From Flavobacterium sp. 90 (GTDB taxonomy: Bacteria; Bacteroidota; Bacteroidia; Flavobacteriales; Flavobacteriaceae), in contig NZ_SMGE01000001.1 of the NCBI RefSeq assembly GCF_004339525.1, positions 4,898,001 through 4,962,000 on the forward strand: DNA of 64,000 nt, written 5' to 3'. The notes under the pieces are model-generated. The model did not search any database and was not told where the DNA came from. It saw only the letters and a list, made by a program, of their open reading frames with translations. Shown here in pieces: positions 56,101 through 63,538 of this stretch (its first letter is position 1; each line of letters opens with the position of its first letter). Both the position numbers and the translations under genes were made by a program.

Positions 56101-56164
56101 GAAGATTTTGTTGTACAAAAAATGTACACAAAAAGATGATAAATAAGAGTAATTTTTTTTTCAT
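47168..56164 (-). CDS. Giant SprB-repeat adhesin with type IX secretion C-terminal signal
   Basis: The 2998-residue protein starts with a signal peptide (cleavage near LRAQA, residue 23). Residues about 25-250 form an N-terminal domain beginning LAPGDIAFIGYQA, seen in some secreted Bacteroidota proteins. About 255-355 looks fibronectin-like (GIVWATTAAPTITDH...YRAYATNSAGTSYG). About 28 SprB-type repeats of 76 residues follow (361-2496; core VTCNGG..GSATVTATGGTGTYTYSWSP..GLSAGTYTVTVTDANSC). HYR-like and MBG-like domains come next. The end is a T9SS type A sorting domain starting AKLYPNPIKTGKTI and closing LKVLVNK. It should be exported across the outer membrane and displayed or released. SprB in F. 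johnsoniae is the mobile gliding adhesin. This relative may serve adhesion. Confidence 0.95.
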   Translation of the reverse strand: MKKKLLLFIIFLCTFFVQQNLRAQATVLAPGDIAFIGYQAGTPTDGFSFITLKDINAGTLVYFTEDGWGNGSWIPSNPETHLLWTVPAFTPAGKVISVVETSADTFTVTGSSGVTLALNTGFNLTNAGDQILAYQSATGPEPASPTFIAGIHADFNSSIYDPITTWTTVAGAAAGGASESSLPPGLTNGTTCISLFPAPGPEQNNSKYIGTLTGTVADLLSKINNPSATYWSHSAGATDLGITPTSYPTPAVSTVVVATVSTTTATSVKAVSAVMGGNLTADGGEATVQRGIVWATTAAPTITDHKVQNGTGTGTFSATITGLPSGTTIHYRAYATNSAGTSYGTELTFNTGAGLDTSSTSKVNVACNAAATGSATVTVTGGTLNYTYSWSPSGGTGATASNLTAGNYTVTITDGEGTQITRPFSITEPSVLDGAPSTTAVTCFGLNNGTATITPSGGAGSYTYSWSPSGGTGATASSLSSGTYSVTITDGNSCTKTIPGIVVGGPTAALTATSSTTAVSCFGSTNGTATVTPAGGTGTKTYLWSNGATTATATGLAAGTYSVTVKDANLCSTTVTGIVVGGPTAAVSGTYVTTSVSCFGGNNGSATVTPAGGVGGYTYSWSPSGGSAAMATSLTAGTYSVTITDNNGCPTTVTGIVVGGPSAGLAGIASTTAVSCFGASNGSATITVSGGTPNYTYLWSNGATGATASGLTTGVYSVVVTDANACSRTFNNISVGSVTAINPVPTQVNVSCNGDSTGSATVTPTGGSGTYTYLWTNGATSATASNLAQGNYSVTITDSFSCSVTQAFTITEPPVLIASQDTFTNPSCNTGTNGSATVAVSGGTFPYTYSWSPSGGTAATASGLSDGTYTVTVTDSKGCTTTQSFTLVQPSALAVTPSHVDILCNGAATGSASVAVSGGTPGYTYSWSPTGGTADTATGLTAGTYTVTITDSKACSTTETITITEPAALTATPGTTVNINCYGDTTGSATVNVTGGTGSYSYSWAPSGGTGATASGLAAGTYIVTVTDDNICSTTQTFTINGPAAALSATTASTGVSCFGGSNGTASVTVSGGTPGYSYSWAPLGGSASFISGRPAGDYTCTITDSKGCTLTETITISSPTAISGTISKVDVSCNGGTNGSATVTPSGGVGSYTYSWSPTGGNAATASGLAQGTYTVTIQDGNTCGATVSVTIDEPSLLTASIAKTDVLCNGGATGTATITPLGGNGSYTYIWSPTGGTAATATGLTPGTYSCLVTDAKGCFVSESVIISEPAVLSATTSQIDATCSTAGQASVTVSGGVSPYSYLWSNGQTSAIATGLAAGSYSCDITDANLCTITKNVTINTTNTLIATTSQTDILCNGTSTGSASVVPTGAPGPFTYVWSPSGGNSDIASNLSAGNYSVTITSVNGCSIVKNFTITEPTALTVTPSQVDLLCNSGNNGSASVVVTGGAGSYTYAWSPSGGNAATASNLTAGTYTVTITDGNLCQTTQSFTITEPNALVATIVPTDVSCNGGTNGSATVTATGGTGTYSYSWSPTGGNSATASGLTAGTYTVTVTDANSCSTTQSVSIAEPTVLVASIGVQTDITCNGLNNGSATVAVTGGTGTYTYVWSPSGGTAATATGLSPGTYTVTVTDANSCFTTQAFTITEPTVLAASAAGQTDIACHGGFTGSATVAATGGTGTYTYSWSPSGGTAATATGLSAGTYTVIVTDANNCFTTQSFTLTEPNALVATIVPTDVTCNGGSNGSATATVTGGTGTYTYSWAPTGGTAATASGLAAGTYTVTVTDANSCTTTQSVSIAEPSALVASIGGQTDVTCNGLNNGSATVNATGGTGTYTYSWSPTGGTAATATGLSPGTYTVTVTDANACFTTQSFTIIEPTVLTASAVGQTDVSCHGGTTGSATVTATGGTGTYTYSWSPSGGTAATATGLAAGTYTATVTDANNCTSTQSFTITEPNILAVSIVPTDVTCNGGTTGSATATVTGGTGTYTYSWSPSGGTAATATGLSAGTYVVTVTDANSCTTTQSVSIAEPSALIASVAGQTDVTCNGLNNGSATVNATGGTGTYTYSWSPSGGTAATATGLSPGTYIATVTDANNCTATQSFTITEPTILTASATSKTDVTCNGLNNGSATVTAAGGTGTYTYAWAPSGGTAATATGLSPGTYTVTVTDANNCVATQSFTIAQPAVLTASAVGQTDVTCNGLSNGSATVTATGGTGTYTYSWSPSGGTAATATGLAAGNYTATVTDANNCTSTQSFTITEPNAITVTIAPTNVNCHGGTTGSATATAIGGTGTYTYSWLPTGGTAATATGLIAGTYTVTVTDANSCSTTQSVTITEPNLIVASISVDSNVTCNGEANGSASVAATGGTGTYTYAWAPTGGTAATATGLVAGNYTVTVTDANGCSATQNVAITEPSVLTAVTTQTDVTCLGGTDGSATATATGGTGLYTYIWTPSGGTAATATGLSAGNYTVTITDSNGCAVTKSLNIITIPDVTAPVPNLATLPAINASCSISAAQITVPTATDNCAGIITATTTDPLNYTTVGAHVITWSYDDGHGNVSTQNQTVNITASPLDLVTFIDTEFTYNGSLNTIQVGNLPAGATVSYAITPATGTPNGAINAGDYSITATVTPSASTPNCSPVTLTAQLTIKKAAQLITFAALPVKILGANNTFNLAAIANSGLAIRYSFTSPTALPAANVSATTGLVNLLRAGSISITAHQDGDSNYLPAPDVTQLLVIKNNDVSIAKITIGSQTFLTPGNNIKYVMVCDENNPSVSIVNETNAVISPSANFNISTPKPGIYTQNVTVTSEDGTVSNNYTITVEKPFGFFDIVRQKFNNVLLVNNNPLTNGGYEFVSYEWFKNGQLIGTGQYYTAGNALGTTLDPTADYSVKMTTKDGKVLQTCNSKIKLTKIAEAKLYPNPIKTGKTITVEADFPSEELENMQITLYSVTGQLIKTVKSTSIQTEIQLPEAEASMYIVVVETANIKKTLKVLVNK
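48676..55084 (-). repeat. Tandem array of about 28 coding repeats (228-231 bp each) in the adhesin gene
   Basis: The array encodes residues about 361-2496. Repeats near the 5' end of the gene differ most, for example with ISGRPAGDYTC or VVGGPTA forms. Repeats 16-25 are nearly identical and show a second-order period of three (about 690 bp): a VPTDVTCNGG repeat, a GQTDVTCNGLNNG repeat and a GQTDVSCHGG repeat. The marker word for the first type recurs near 51650, 50965 and 50275. Short antisense frames in this region are by-products of the regular codons. Confidence 0.9.
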
Positions 56165-56179
56165 AACATACAGTTTAGT

Positions 56180-57316
56180 TTAATGACATAAATAGGCATT
56201 TTGCCATCCGCCTACATAATCGGGCTTTGTAAATGAATTAAAAGCTCTGGTAAATTGCCCGTCATTTACGAATGTTTCAATTTTATTAAAGCTTATATCG
56301 TTAGAAGAATCAAAATTTAATTTATACATATAGTAATTAAATATTGTTCTGTTAGTGTCCTTATCAAATTTAATATTGCCTCTTGGTCCAGTAATATTCA
56401 ATTTGCTAATCAGGTTAATTAAAGAACTTATACTAAGATTGTTTTCTGCATTCAGAAGAAGGGTTTCTAATATAAGTCCGTTTTCATATCCCAAAATAGA
56501 AAAGATCGTTGGCTCCTCTGAATATTTATTTTTATAGTTCTCTGTAAAGTTGCTACTGTCACTATCATTTTGCATCCATGAACTCACTACATAAAGATCG
56601 TGCGGTTCATTTTTATAATCCTCAAGAATTTTATCATTGATAAAAAACGGAGTAACATAAAACGGATACTTTTTAGTGATTTTATTTTTGTTTATAAAAT
56701 TGGCATTTTCTTCGGCATACAAACCACTGTAGAAAGCAAAAACAGCATCAGGTTCATACGAGTTAATAAATTGCCCCATGTATTCAGATTCGTCTTCTCT
56801 GGGCACAAAAGGAGTAATATAGTGGCCTGAAAAAATAGGTTTTTCTTTAAAAGCATATTCAATTGCCGCCAGCATACCATAACCTGAATCATAAAATGAA
56901 GTTGAGGTTACGACTTTTTGATAGTTTTTGGCAGTTAAATAAGTTCCTAAATGATAACAGGATTCAGTTAATCCAAAAGAATTTATGTAAACACCTTTAT
57001 AAGGAGATGTTTCATAAGGCATAGTTGCTCCGGTATCTGCAGCAAGCAATAGAATATCGTTTTTGGAGGTATAGTTATAAACCTCAGAAATATTATAATG
57101 CCCAAAAAAACCAACGATAATAGATATATCCTCTTGGAAATTTAATTTTTGTATTTTATCAATTATCATTTTTTCATCAGCACCAATACCAATGCTCTCT
57201 ACAAAAAACTTCACATTGAGATTATTAAGTTTTAATCCTCTCATAAAATCTTTGTCCAGAGTAGGGTATTGTTGTGATTTTGGAATTAGAATTCCTATTT
57301 TAATAATATCTTCCAT
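56180..57316 (-). CDS. Type 1 periplasmic-binding-fold protein without signal peptide
   Basis: The 378-residue protein has the two-lobe type 1 binding-protein fold of the branched-chain amino-acid receptors: IKIGILIPKSQQYPTLDKDFMRGLKLN opens it, SIIVGFFGHYNISEVYNYTSKNDILLLAADTGAT is the first-lobe core, and YEPDAVFAFYSGLYAEENANFINK and TIFSILGYENGLILETLL lie in the second lobe. Unlike transport receptors it starts MEDIIKIGIL with no signal peptide, so it is cytoplasmic or exported another way. It stops 15 bases before the giant adhesin starts and follows a tail-collar protein. The ligand and role are unknown. It could be a sensor or an injected binding protein. Confidence 0.75.
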   Translation of the reverse strand: MEDIIKIGILIPKSQQYPTLDKDFMRGLKLNNLNVKFFVESIGIGADEKMIIDKIQKLNFQEDISIIVGFFGHYNISEVYNYTSKNDILLLAADTGATMPYETSPYKGVYINSFGLTESCYHLGTYLTAKNYQKVVTSTSFYDSGYGMLAAIEYAFKEKPIFSGHYITPFVPREDESEYMGQFINSYEPDAVFAFYSGLYAEENANFINKNKITKKYPFYVTPFFINDKILEDYKNEPHDLYVVSSWMQNDSDSSNFTENYKNKYSEEPTIFSILGYENGLILETLLLNAENNLSISSLINLISKLNITGPRGNIKFDKDTNRTIFNYYMYKLNFDSSNDISFNKIETFVNDGQFTRAFNSFTKPDYVGGWQNAYLCH

Positions 57317-57332
57317 AAAATGAGATTAAAAA

Positions 57333-57358
57333 AACAGAGGCATAATTGCCTCTGTTTC
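57333..57358 (-). terminator. Intrinsic terminator between tail-collar and binding-fold genes
   Basis: AAACAGAGGCA, loop TAAT, TGCCTCTGTTT is a perfect 11-bp stem. Read on the minus strand it is followed by TTTTT. It lies 12 bases after the tail-collar stop and 16 bases before the binding-fold start, so the adhesin operon would depend on read-through or on a promoter hidden here. Confidence 0.75.
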
Positions 57359-57370
57359 ATTTTAATTGTA

Positions 57371-57949
57371 TTAGTTTCTACTTGGAAAAATTCCTTCCAT
57401 AGCGATACAATAGTTTATTCCCAGGTAAGGATTTCTTAAACCAAATGGTTGGCTACCACCTGCAACACCTGTAGCACCGCTAATTGCTGCAGTTACACCA
57501 CCAACTGCATTACTTGTTCCTCCAGTTTCACTATAGATATTTGGAGTATTGCCGCCAGCAGCAAAATAATTATTACCACCATCAGGATCATTACTGATTG
57601 GTTTTAAGCTTATTGCATTGACAGCTACAGTAATAGGAGAAGTAGCCGCAGCTAGTGGATGACCATGTATAGGCATGTTGCTTGATGTAAGCGTAATGCT
57701 TTCATTACCACTTACTTCTCCGATATTAATAAAGCTTAAGCCTGGCCCTTGTCCTTGACCTACAAGAGATCTACCTCTTAAATCAGGCAAAGCAAATGTA
57801 GATGTTCCATTGCCTCCATAAGTTGTTCCAAGTAGAGCAAAGAGTGCATTGTATTGTGATATGGGAACTAGTTGCCCATAACATAATTGCCAACCTCTAG
57901 GGTTAAAGTTAAATCCAAATGCTAGAATTGTTCCTAAAAATACATCCAT
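57371..57949 (-). CDS. Phage tail-collar domain protein (microcystin-dependent protein family)
   Basis: The 192-residue protein has the tail-collar signature: MDVFLGTILAFGFNFNPRGWQLCYGQLVPISQYNALFALLGTTYGGNGTSTFALPDLRGRSLVGQGQGPGL, then a Gly/Ser/Thr-rich variable middle and the end GLRNPYLGINYCIAMEGIFPSRN. The family forms trimeric fibre tips in phages. In free-living bacteria, copies without a prophage occur near contractile-injection and surface-protein genes. No signal peptide. A terminator follows it. The nearby DUF4157 proteins support a link with an eCIS, which is inference. Confidence 0.9.
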   Translation of the reverse strand: MDVFLGTILAFGFNFNPRGWQLCYGQLVPISQYNALFALLGTTYGGNGTSTFALPDLRGRSLVGQGQGPGLSFINIGEVSGNESITLTSSNMPIHGHPLAAATSPITVAVNAISLKPISNDPDGGNNYFAAGGNTPNIYSETGGTSNAVGGVTAAISGATGVAGGSQPFGLRNPYLGINYCIAMEGIFPSRN

Positions 57950-58557
57950 AATTTTTTTGTTTAATGGTTAGTTAATAAATGAGATTTGTTAATGATTTCA
58001 AGATTTAAATTGAAATATATTTTTATGTTAATACAATGCTAAATTACTTTATATAACTCTCTTAGAAACAGGTGTTTTTACCTGTTTTTAAAGAACTTTC
58101 GGCTGGTTTAGGATTCTTCTTACGAAGTAGTTCTTCCTTCAAACTTTCCAGCGCTATCATTTCTCTTTTCAATGTTTAAAATTAAATATCCAATGCGTAA
58201 AATCCGGATAATATGACACAGAACAGTTTTTTCGTGTCATAAGATCGCTTTTTTGTGTCATATTAATTTTGATTGATTGTAGCTGAAGAAGCTTGATTTT
58301 TGTCAATCAAAATACAGAGACTTTATTGAAAGTTGTAATAGGGAATATCTTTGTAGGCTTATACTGAAGTATGCTTTTTCGATTTGATATACTAAAATTA
58401 TAAAATAAATATGATATAACTATCAGAAAAACATATTTTTCTAAGTTTATTCTTATTTTATTTTGTGTTTCTGGAGACTCTTGAAGTAATAGAATACTTT
58501 TCGTAGTGAATTGGTTTTGGAGAATAATGCCGTATTTAAGTTTTAACCTCAATTTTA
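57950..58557. other. 600-base AT-rich gap with a TGTCAT inverted repeat
   Basis: No convincing gene is seen. AATATGACACA (58210-58220) and TGTGTCATATT (58254-58264) are exact complements with a third partial copy (CGTGTCATAAG) between, which could be a regulator site for the tail-collar gene downstream. A small hairpin AAACAGGT/ACCTGTTT lies at 58066-58087. A minus-strand open frame from 58777 into this gap is a frame-shadow of the next gene's glycine/alanine-rich end. Confidence 0.5.
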
Positions 58558-60060
58558 TCAGACACCAAACAGTTTCTGTAAAACATGAAGACCAATTCCA
58601 ATACCAATACCAGTTGCTATTGCCGGAGCTGCTGCTGCTGCAAGAGTTGTTCCGGTTGCCAGTACAATTCCGCCTGCTATTAGACCTCCAACAGAAGAAC
58701 GTGCTGTTTGAGCAAGAGGGTTTGAAGAAATAGCCAAAGAACCCAATTGAGCAACTAAAAAGCGACGCAAGGGCCATTTACCTGTTTTAATATTTTTCGA
58801 AGCATTTTTCAGCCATTTATGCTTTGATACAAATTCTGTTACTATACGATCACGATAGATAATCATTAACTGTCCAATGGCATCTGTATTTTTAAAAATA
58901 GACATAGCGTTACCATCATCTGTGGCTACTATTCTTCCCAAATCAAATAAAAAAGAAAAAGTTAAATCTTTTAAGGCCTCATCTTTTTTCCTTTCATCTG
59001 TTATTTTATTTACTATAGCATCTCCTGCATGAAAATATAGGTTTCTATAAACATTATATCTTTTACTATTTCCCCCTGCCAGACTTTTTGCCAGATTTAC
59101 ATGATCACGAAATCTTGGCCTCCCTTTTTTCTTTCGTGATTCAATTTCATTTGGGTATTTTTCTATTTTGCCTTTAATATCATTTCGATGATCATTACTT
59201 TGATCTTTAAATTCAATAGCAAGATCAGCATCTTCGTCATTAGCCTCCAAATGCCCCTTATCTGTTATTTCAGCTCCCATAAGATTATCTGCAAAAGTGT
59301 GTACCCCAATTTCATGAATAAACATTCCAATTAAGCTTCCTATTGAAGCTTTTTCGAGATACCATCTATTTAATTCAACGCCAATATTTCCTTTATTTCC
59401 CGGATGAGATATTGTCCCTTTATGATAATTCCAGGCAGGAGTTGTTTCTCCTTTATTAATTATTTCTATCTCTATAGAAGCAGCCGGTAAAACGGGCAAA
59501 AGTGCATGTTGCATAATACTTACAAGAGTATTAAACGTTTTGATAGTTTTTGTATCGTTTCCTAACATTTTTAGAGTATCCGGTTTAGGTTCTACTTTCA
59601 TTCTCTGTATTGTTCCTGAAGACACATTTTCAGTACTATTTTCCTGGCCCTTCATTTGCATAGTAGGTTTTACTCTGCCTTGTTTTTGTTGCACGACATG
59701 CCAGGCTTCATGCGGTAGATGTTTTTCTTGACCGGAAGCTAAGTGAATATCTGTGCCTTGTGCATAAGCATGTGCATTAAGTTGTTGAGGTTTGTTTGAG
59801 TTATAATGCACTTTAGCATCATCCATAGAATGTCCCGAAAGATTTTCAATTCCCGATTTCAGATTGTTAGGCAGACCTGTGTTATTTGCTTTTTTCTGAA
59901 TAGGTTTAAAAGTAGATTCCTGACCAACAGCTTTTTCCAGAAGCTTTTTTTGTACAGAACTTGATTCCCTGTTATCTTTTAACTGTATAGCATTACCGTT
60001 GACATTAGCTGCGCTTGTCTGTGTTTTGTCTTCAGATAATTTTATATGATTTTGTTCCAT
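58558..60060 (-). CDS. DUF4157 (eCIS_core) protein with metal-site-like domain and hydrophobic C-terminus
   Basis: The 500-residue protein lacks a signal peptide. Residues 58-138 are a DUF4157 domain ([20 protein letters not shown], then [38 protein letters not shown] with HEAWH), the module that marks candidate cargo of extracellular contractile injection systems. The middle domain has MFIHEIGVHTFADNLMG at 246-262, an HE-x3-H rather than the usual HE-x2-H, with acidic residues after it. The final 50 residues are a Gly/Ala-rich hydrophobic hairpin (VGGLIAGGIVLATGT...IATGIGIGIGLHVLQKLFGV) that could enter a membrane. The likely role is an injected effector, which is inference. Confidence 0.85.
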   Translation of the reverse strand: MEQNHIKLSEDKTQTSAANVNGNAIQLKDNRESSSVQKKLLEKAVGQESTFKPIQKKANNTGLPNNLKSGIENLSGHSMDDAKVHYNSNKPQQLNAHAYAQGTDIHLASGQEKHLPHEAWHVVQQKQGRVKPTMQMKGQENSTENVSSGTIQRMKVEPKPDTLKMLGNDTKTIKTFNTLVSIMQHALLPVLPAASIEIEIINKGETTPAWNYHKGTISHPGNKGNIGVELNRWYLEKASIGSLIGMFIHEIGVHTFADNLMGAEITDKGHLEANDEDADLAIEFKDQSNDHRNDIKGKIEKYPNEIESRKKKGRPRFRDHVNLAKSLAGGNSKRYNVYRNLYFHAGDAIVNKITDERKKDEALKDLTFSFLFDLGRIVATDDGNAMSIFKNTDAIGQLMIIYRDRIVTEFVSKHKWLKNASKNIKTGKWPLRRFLVAQLGSLAISSNPLAQTARSSVGGLIAGGIVLATGTTLAAAAAPAIATGIGIGIGLHVLQKLFGV

Positions 60061-60120
60061 TTTTTGGGTTTTAGGAATCTACTTTTTAAGATCTATGATT
60101 CAGTTTTGAATTATAAATAG

Positions 60121-61242
60121 TTAAGTTTTTTTATAATTTTTTACAACGATATCATTTAATGGAGTAGGGATTAAAGCATTTACCGTCAGAGGAGGATTCA
60201 GAGGATCCTTTGTATCCCAATGTGTAAAATCTGCATTTATGTAGTTAATAGTGCACATTATGTCGTTGCCTTGACTGCGTGTACCGTGTGAACCTTCAGT
60301 AGTTCCGGGAATCCAGACCTTGTCAGCAAATTGAAATAAGCAGATTCCTAATAATTTGTCAGGGTTTTTAGCAGCGTACTCAATACTTCCTGCCAGTTGT
60401 CCGTCTACAAATTCTTGATAATTAGGTTTTAATCTGTCGAGTCCGATTTCAGTAAATATAATTGGCTTTTGATATTTTTCGTATGCTAAATCAACATAAC
60501 CTTTTCCGGATTCTTCAGCATTTTCAAATAAATATAAACGGTTGTTATAAGTTTGAGGTGCCAGGAATAAACGCTTATTTAAGTTTTTAGTTGTTTTTTT
60601 GTCTAAGACTGCAAATAAGGGATCCCAGAAACCAAAGCAAGGATACTTAGCGCCATATTTTGCAAAATCAACCGGATGTCCAATTGGTACTTCTCTATAA
60701 TTAGGATATTTTGACGCTTCAATATCAGCCCAAGATGTTGTAAAATCTATACAGTGTTGAAAATTATAACCATTTCTGGTAGGTTCGTTTCCAATAACAA
60801 TTCCTGCAACAGCACTGTGGTAATCTGTTTTTTGGCTATTAGAAAAAGAATCTATCAATTTAGGAATTTGGGTATTTCGATCCTTAAGTCCATTTTCATC
60901 ACCTGGCTTTACAAAATAACAAGAAACAGATACCAGAACCTTGATATTAAATGAATTGCAATAATCCAGAAAATTTAAGTGATTATTTCGTGGATCCCAA
61001 TCGTACAATCTAATAAGAGTAACGCCCATATTAGCCAATGTCTGGATGTCATTTCTGGCCTTATTAGGTCCGTTAAGATCACAATGACTTCCCGCTTTTG
61101 AAGTATATTCTTTTCCCCACATAGGAGTCATACAATCATAAGCAACATCACTTCCATAGAAGATTAAAGTATGATTTGCAGTTGATGGATCATATCCGTG
61201 AGGATATGGTGCGTAGCACATTCCGTTGAAATTTTTGTTCAT
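60121..61242 (-). CDS. Leaderless glycoside-hydrolase-like TIM-barrel protein
   Basis: The 373-residue protein resembles clan GH-A or GH72/GH17-type barrels. MGVTLIRLYDWDPRNNHLNFLDYCNSFNIKVLVSVSCYF forms early strands, GIVIGNEPTRNG places a candidate acid/base Glu153, and KPIIFTEIGLDRLKP places a candidate nucleophile Glu265. CLFQFADKVW follows in the last strand. It begins MNKNFNGMCYAPYPHGYDPS without any signal peptide, unusual for a polysaccharide-active enzyme, and sits between two DUF4157 proteins. It may be a cargo enzyme delivered by a contractile system. No carbohydrate target can be assigned. Confidence 0.75.
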   Translation of the reverse strand: MNKNFNGMCYAPYPHGYDPSTANHTLIFYGSDVAYDCMTPMWGKEYTSKAGSHCDLNGPNKARNDIQTLANMGVTLIRLYDWDPRNNHLNFLDYCNSFNIKVLVSVSCYFVKPGDENGLKDRNTQIPKLIDSFSNSQKTDYHSAVAGIVIGNEPTRNGYNFQHCIDFTTSWADIEASKYPNYREVPIGHPVDFAKYGAKYPCFGFWDPLFAVLDKKTTKNLNKRLFLAPQTYNNRLYLFENAEESGKGYVDLAYEKYQKPIIFTEIGLDRLKPNYQEFVDGQLAGSIEYAAKNPDKLLGICLFQFADKVWIPGTTEGSHGTRSQGNDIMCTINYINADFTHWDTKDPLNPPLTVNALIPTPLNDIVVKNYKKT

Positions 61243-61332
61243 AATGGTTGATTTTTAATGGTTAATGAATAAATTATTTATTGTTAAAAGCTCCTGTTTT
61301 ATTGATTATTTAGATCTCATAATTATACTATT

Positions 61333-63477
61333 CTAAAATGGCCACAAACGACTAAAAAAGCCACCTTGTTGCGGTGGTGCCGGTGGTGGAATCGCCTGAA
61401 TTCGTGCATTTGCCTGGTTGATTAATAAAATTGATTGTGCAATATTTGCTTCTGCTTTTGCTAATACATCAGCGTGAGCAGAATTAACATGAGTTTTGAA
61501 GCTTTCCAATTGAGTTTTTACAGCATCACTTTCTGAAACTAGAAACTGAGGAAAGACAGTATGCATATGCAAAATAAAACTTGTTGCAGCACCTTTAATG
61601 GCTATACGCGCTTCAGGGATTTTCATAGCGTTGGTCAGATTACCGGCTTGCCCTAAAAGATCATTAACAGCTGTTCTGTCATCCTCGGGTTGTAGGTCGC
61701 ATAATGGTAAAAAAGCATTAATAATTTTGTTTAAAAGTTCCCATTGTACATTAGACTGATTGATGTGTCCAAAACGCTCTTTCATTCCATATTCTTTTCG
61801 AATTGAGTTTTCAACAGAATGAATATTACCATATTCTTCCATATTGGACCATTTCAATTCTTCGGCGCCAACTACACCAACGTGAGGGAATAAATGATCA
61901 CTTACTTTTGAATTGTTCAAAGAAACTCCGTCAAGCATATGTGTAGCATGCCCAAGTTCGTGCCCCAGCGTTATAAAATTTGGAGCGGGAATTTCATTTC
62001 TGTTTTCATCTACAGATCTTGAAGTATGATGATCTTCGGCATCCCGAATATCTCTCGTTATGGTAACATTAACTCCAATGCCAGAACCAAATAAAAAATA
62101 TTTATCACCTATTTTTAGCCCTTTTGCCTTTGGATTATTTTTACGGGCGTTATAAATAGCTGTACCTTTCAATTTATTATCAGCAATTTTGGTTAAATCA
62201 AGTTCAACAAATTGCTTTTTATAATTTTCTCGTTTTTTGTTCGCATCTTTTTCACCTTTAAACATTTGATTAGGAGAAACAGGAAGTGGTGTTAGCTTTT
62301 CACTATTATTAGAAATAGTTGGTCCGGCAGCAAACACGGCAGCGGGAGCACCTTGTGAGGGATGCGCAAATCCAGGCTTAATTGTTACTGGTTTTTTGCC
62401 TTTCGTATCTTTATTTACATGATTTACAATGTTTCTTCCGGTTTCAGTTTCTAATAAACGGGCAAATTGAGCAAGAACCTCAAATCGAAAACCTTCATGA
62501 ATACGAGAAGCTGCAAGTTTGGTCTTTGAGTTAGTATAGTTTTCCTCTTCAGTAATATGCACATTCCCAGTTCCTTTTACTAATTGGTGCCAGATAGTTG
62601 TTACTTGTTTTTGTTCTTCTGCTTTTAATGTATTAAAATTTGCTACAGGAGGTAAATCATCGTTATTTTGAATACTTACTTTTACCAGATTTTGATGTTC
62701 TAATTGTACTTCGTTCATTAAATCTTTCACCCAAAGTGCATTTTTACTCACATTTTGATCAGGAACACTATACTCATCCAACCAATGCATAATCGAAACC
62801 TGAAGAATATGTAATTCATTGAGGCGCATAGTATGTGTTTTTCCTTTGCGATGTGAATTATAATTTAAAGCCTTATGCAAAAGATCTTTGATGCGTTTAT
62901 CTCCGCCTTTATTCGAAAGCAGAGCAGGGTCAAGCCAACGTTGTACAACTGGATGATCGTTTTTTGTATGAGTTGGATTTGAATTGTTAAAATTTAAGTT
63001 TCTATTTTTCTCCGATTTTATACCTACGGATTTTGATTTCGTTTGCAAAGCTTTCGCACCCATAACATCCGCTTCTTTCTCCAGACCTTTATCATCATTT
63101 ACATTCACTTTACCCTTCATTTGCAAAGTAGGTTTTACACGTCCTTGTTTTTGTTGTACAACATGCCAGGCTTCGTGAGGCAAATGTTTTTCTTGTCCTG
63201 ATGCAATATGAATATCTGTTCCCTGTGCATAAGCGTGAGCATTAAGCTGAGCAGGTTTATCAGAGTTATAATGTACTTTGAGATCATCCATAGAATGACC
63301 TGAAAGGTTTTCTATTCCGGATTTTAAATTGCCGGGCAAGCCAGTATTGTTTGCTTTTCTTTGTAGGAGAGAAGCAGGGCGATTGTCTTGAAGTTCTCTT
63401 GTCTTATTCTGAATAGTTTTCTCGTTTAGAATATTGGCAACAGATTGAGTTTTGACTCTTTCATAACTATTTTCCAT
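61333..63477 (-). CDS. DUF4157 (eCIS_core) protein with HExxH metalloprotease-like domain
   Basis: The 714-residue protein has no signal peptide. Residues 43-121 are a DUF4157 domain that is nearly identical to that of the protein at 58558-60060, followed by the usual [14 protein letters not shown] tail of this module. After a helical linker, residues about 455-620 form a metalloprotease-like domain with [13 protein letters not shown] (His506-Glu507-x-x-His510) and downstream acidic candidates ([30 protein letters not shown]), reminiscent of the M91/NleD effector peptidases. The end is Pro/Gln-rich ([18 protein letters not shown]). It is most likely an injected protease. The family assignment of the catalytic part is tentative. 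Confidence 0.85.
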   Translation of the reverse strand: MENSYERVKTQSVANILNEKTIQNKTRELQDNRPASLLQRKANNTGLPGNLKSGIENLSGHSMDDLKVHYNSDKPAQLNAHAYAQGTDIHIASGQEKHLPHEAWHVVQQKQGRVKPTLQMKGKVNVNDDKGLEKEADVMGAKALQTKSKSVGIKSEKNRNLNFNNSNPTHTKNDHPVVQRWLDPALLSNKGGDKRIKDLLHKALNYNSHRKGKTHTMRLNELHILQVSIMHWLDEYSVPDQNVSKNALWVKDLMNEVQLEHQNLVKVSIQNNDDLPPVANFNTLKAEEQKQVTTIWHQLVKGTGNVHITEEENYTNSKTKLAASRIHEGFRFEVLAQFARLLETETGRNIVNHVNKDTKGKKPVTIKPGFAHPSQGAPAAVFAAGPTISNNSEKLTPLPVSPNQMFKGEKDANKKRENYKKQFVELDLTKIADNKLKGTAIYNARKNNPKAKGLKIGDKYFLFGSGIGVNVTITRDIRDAEDHHTSRSVDENRNEIPAPNFITLGHELGHATHMLDGVSLNNSKVSDHLFPHVGVVGAEELKWSNMEEYGNIHSVENSIRKEYGMKERFGHINQSNVQWELLNKIINAFLPLCDLQPEDDRTAVNDLLGQAGNLTNAMKIPEARIAIKGAATSFILHMHTVFPQFLVSESDAVKTQLESFKTHVNSAHADVLAKAEANIAQSILLINQANARIQAIPPPAPPQQGGFFSRLWPF

Positions 63478-63538
63478 ATCGTATTTTATTAAAATATTAG
63501 GAACCCGTTATTAAATTTGTGAATTGGTCATTTTATTG

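Noticed and set aside
56180..57949. Prophage remnant suggested by the tail-collar protein
   Set aside because: There are no terminase, capsid, portal, integrase or lysis genes nearby. The tail-collar family also occurs alone or with injection systems.
58307..58777. 156-residue minus-strand frame
   Set aside because: It is an out-of-frame shadow of the Gly/Ala-rich end of the DUF4157 protein, extended into AT-rich non-coding DNA. The Ser/Asn/Cys-rich composition is typical of a shadow.
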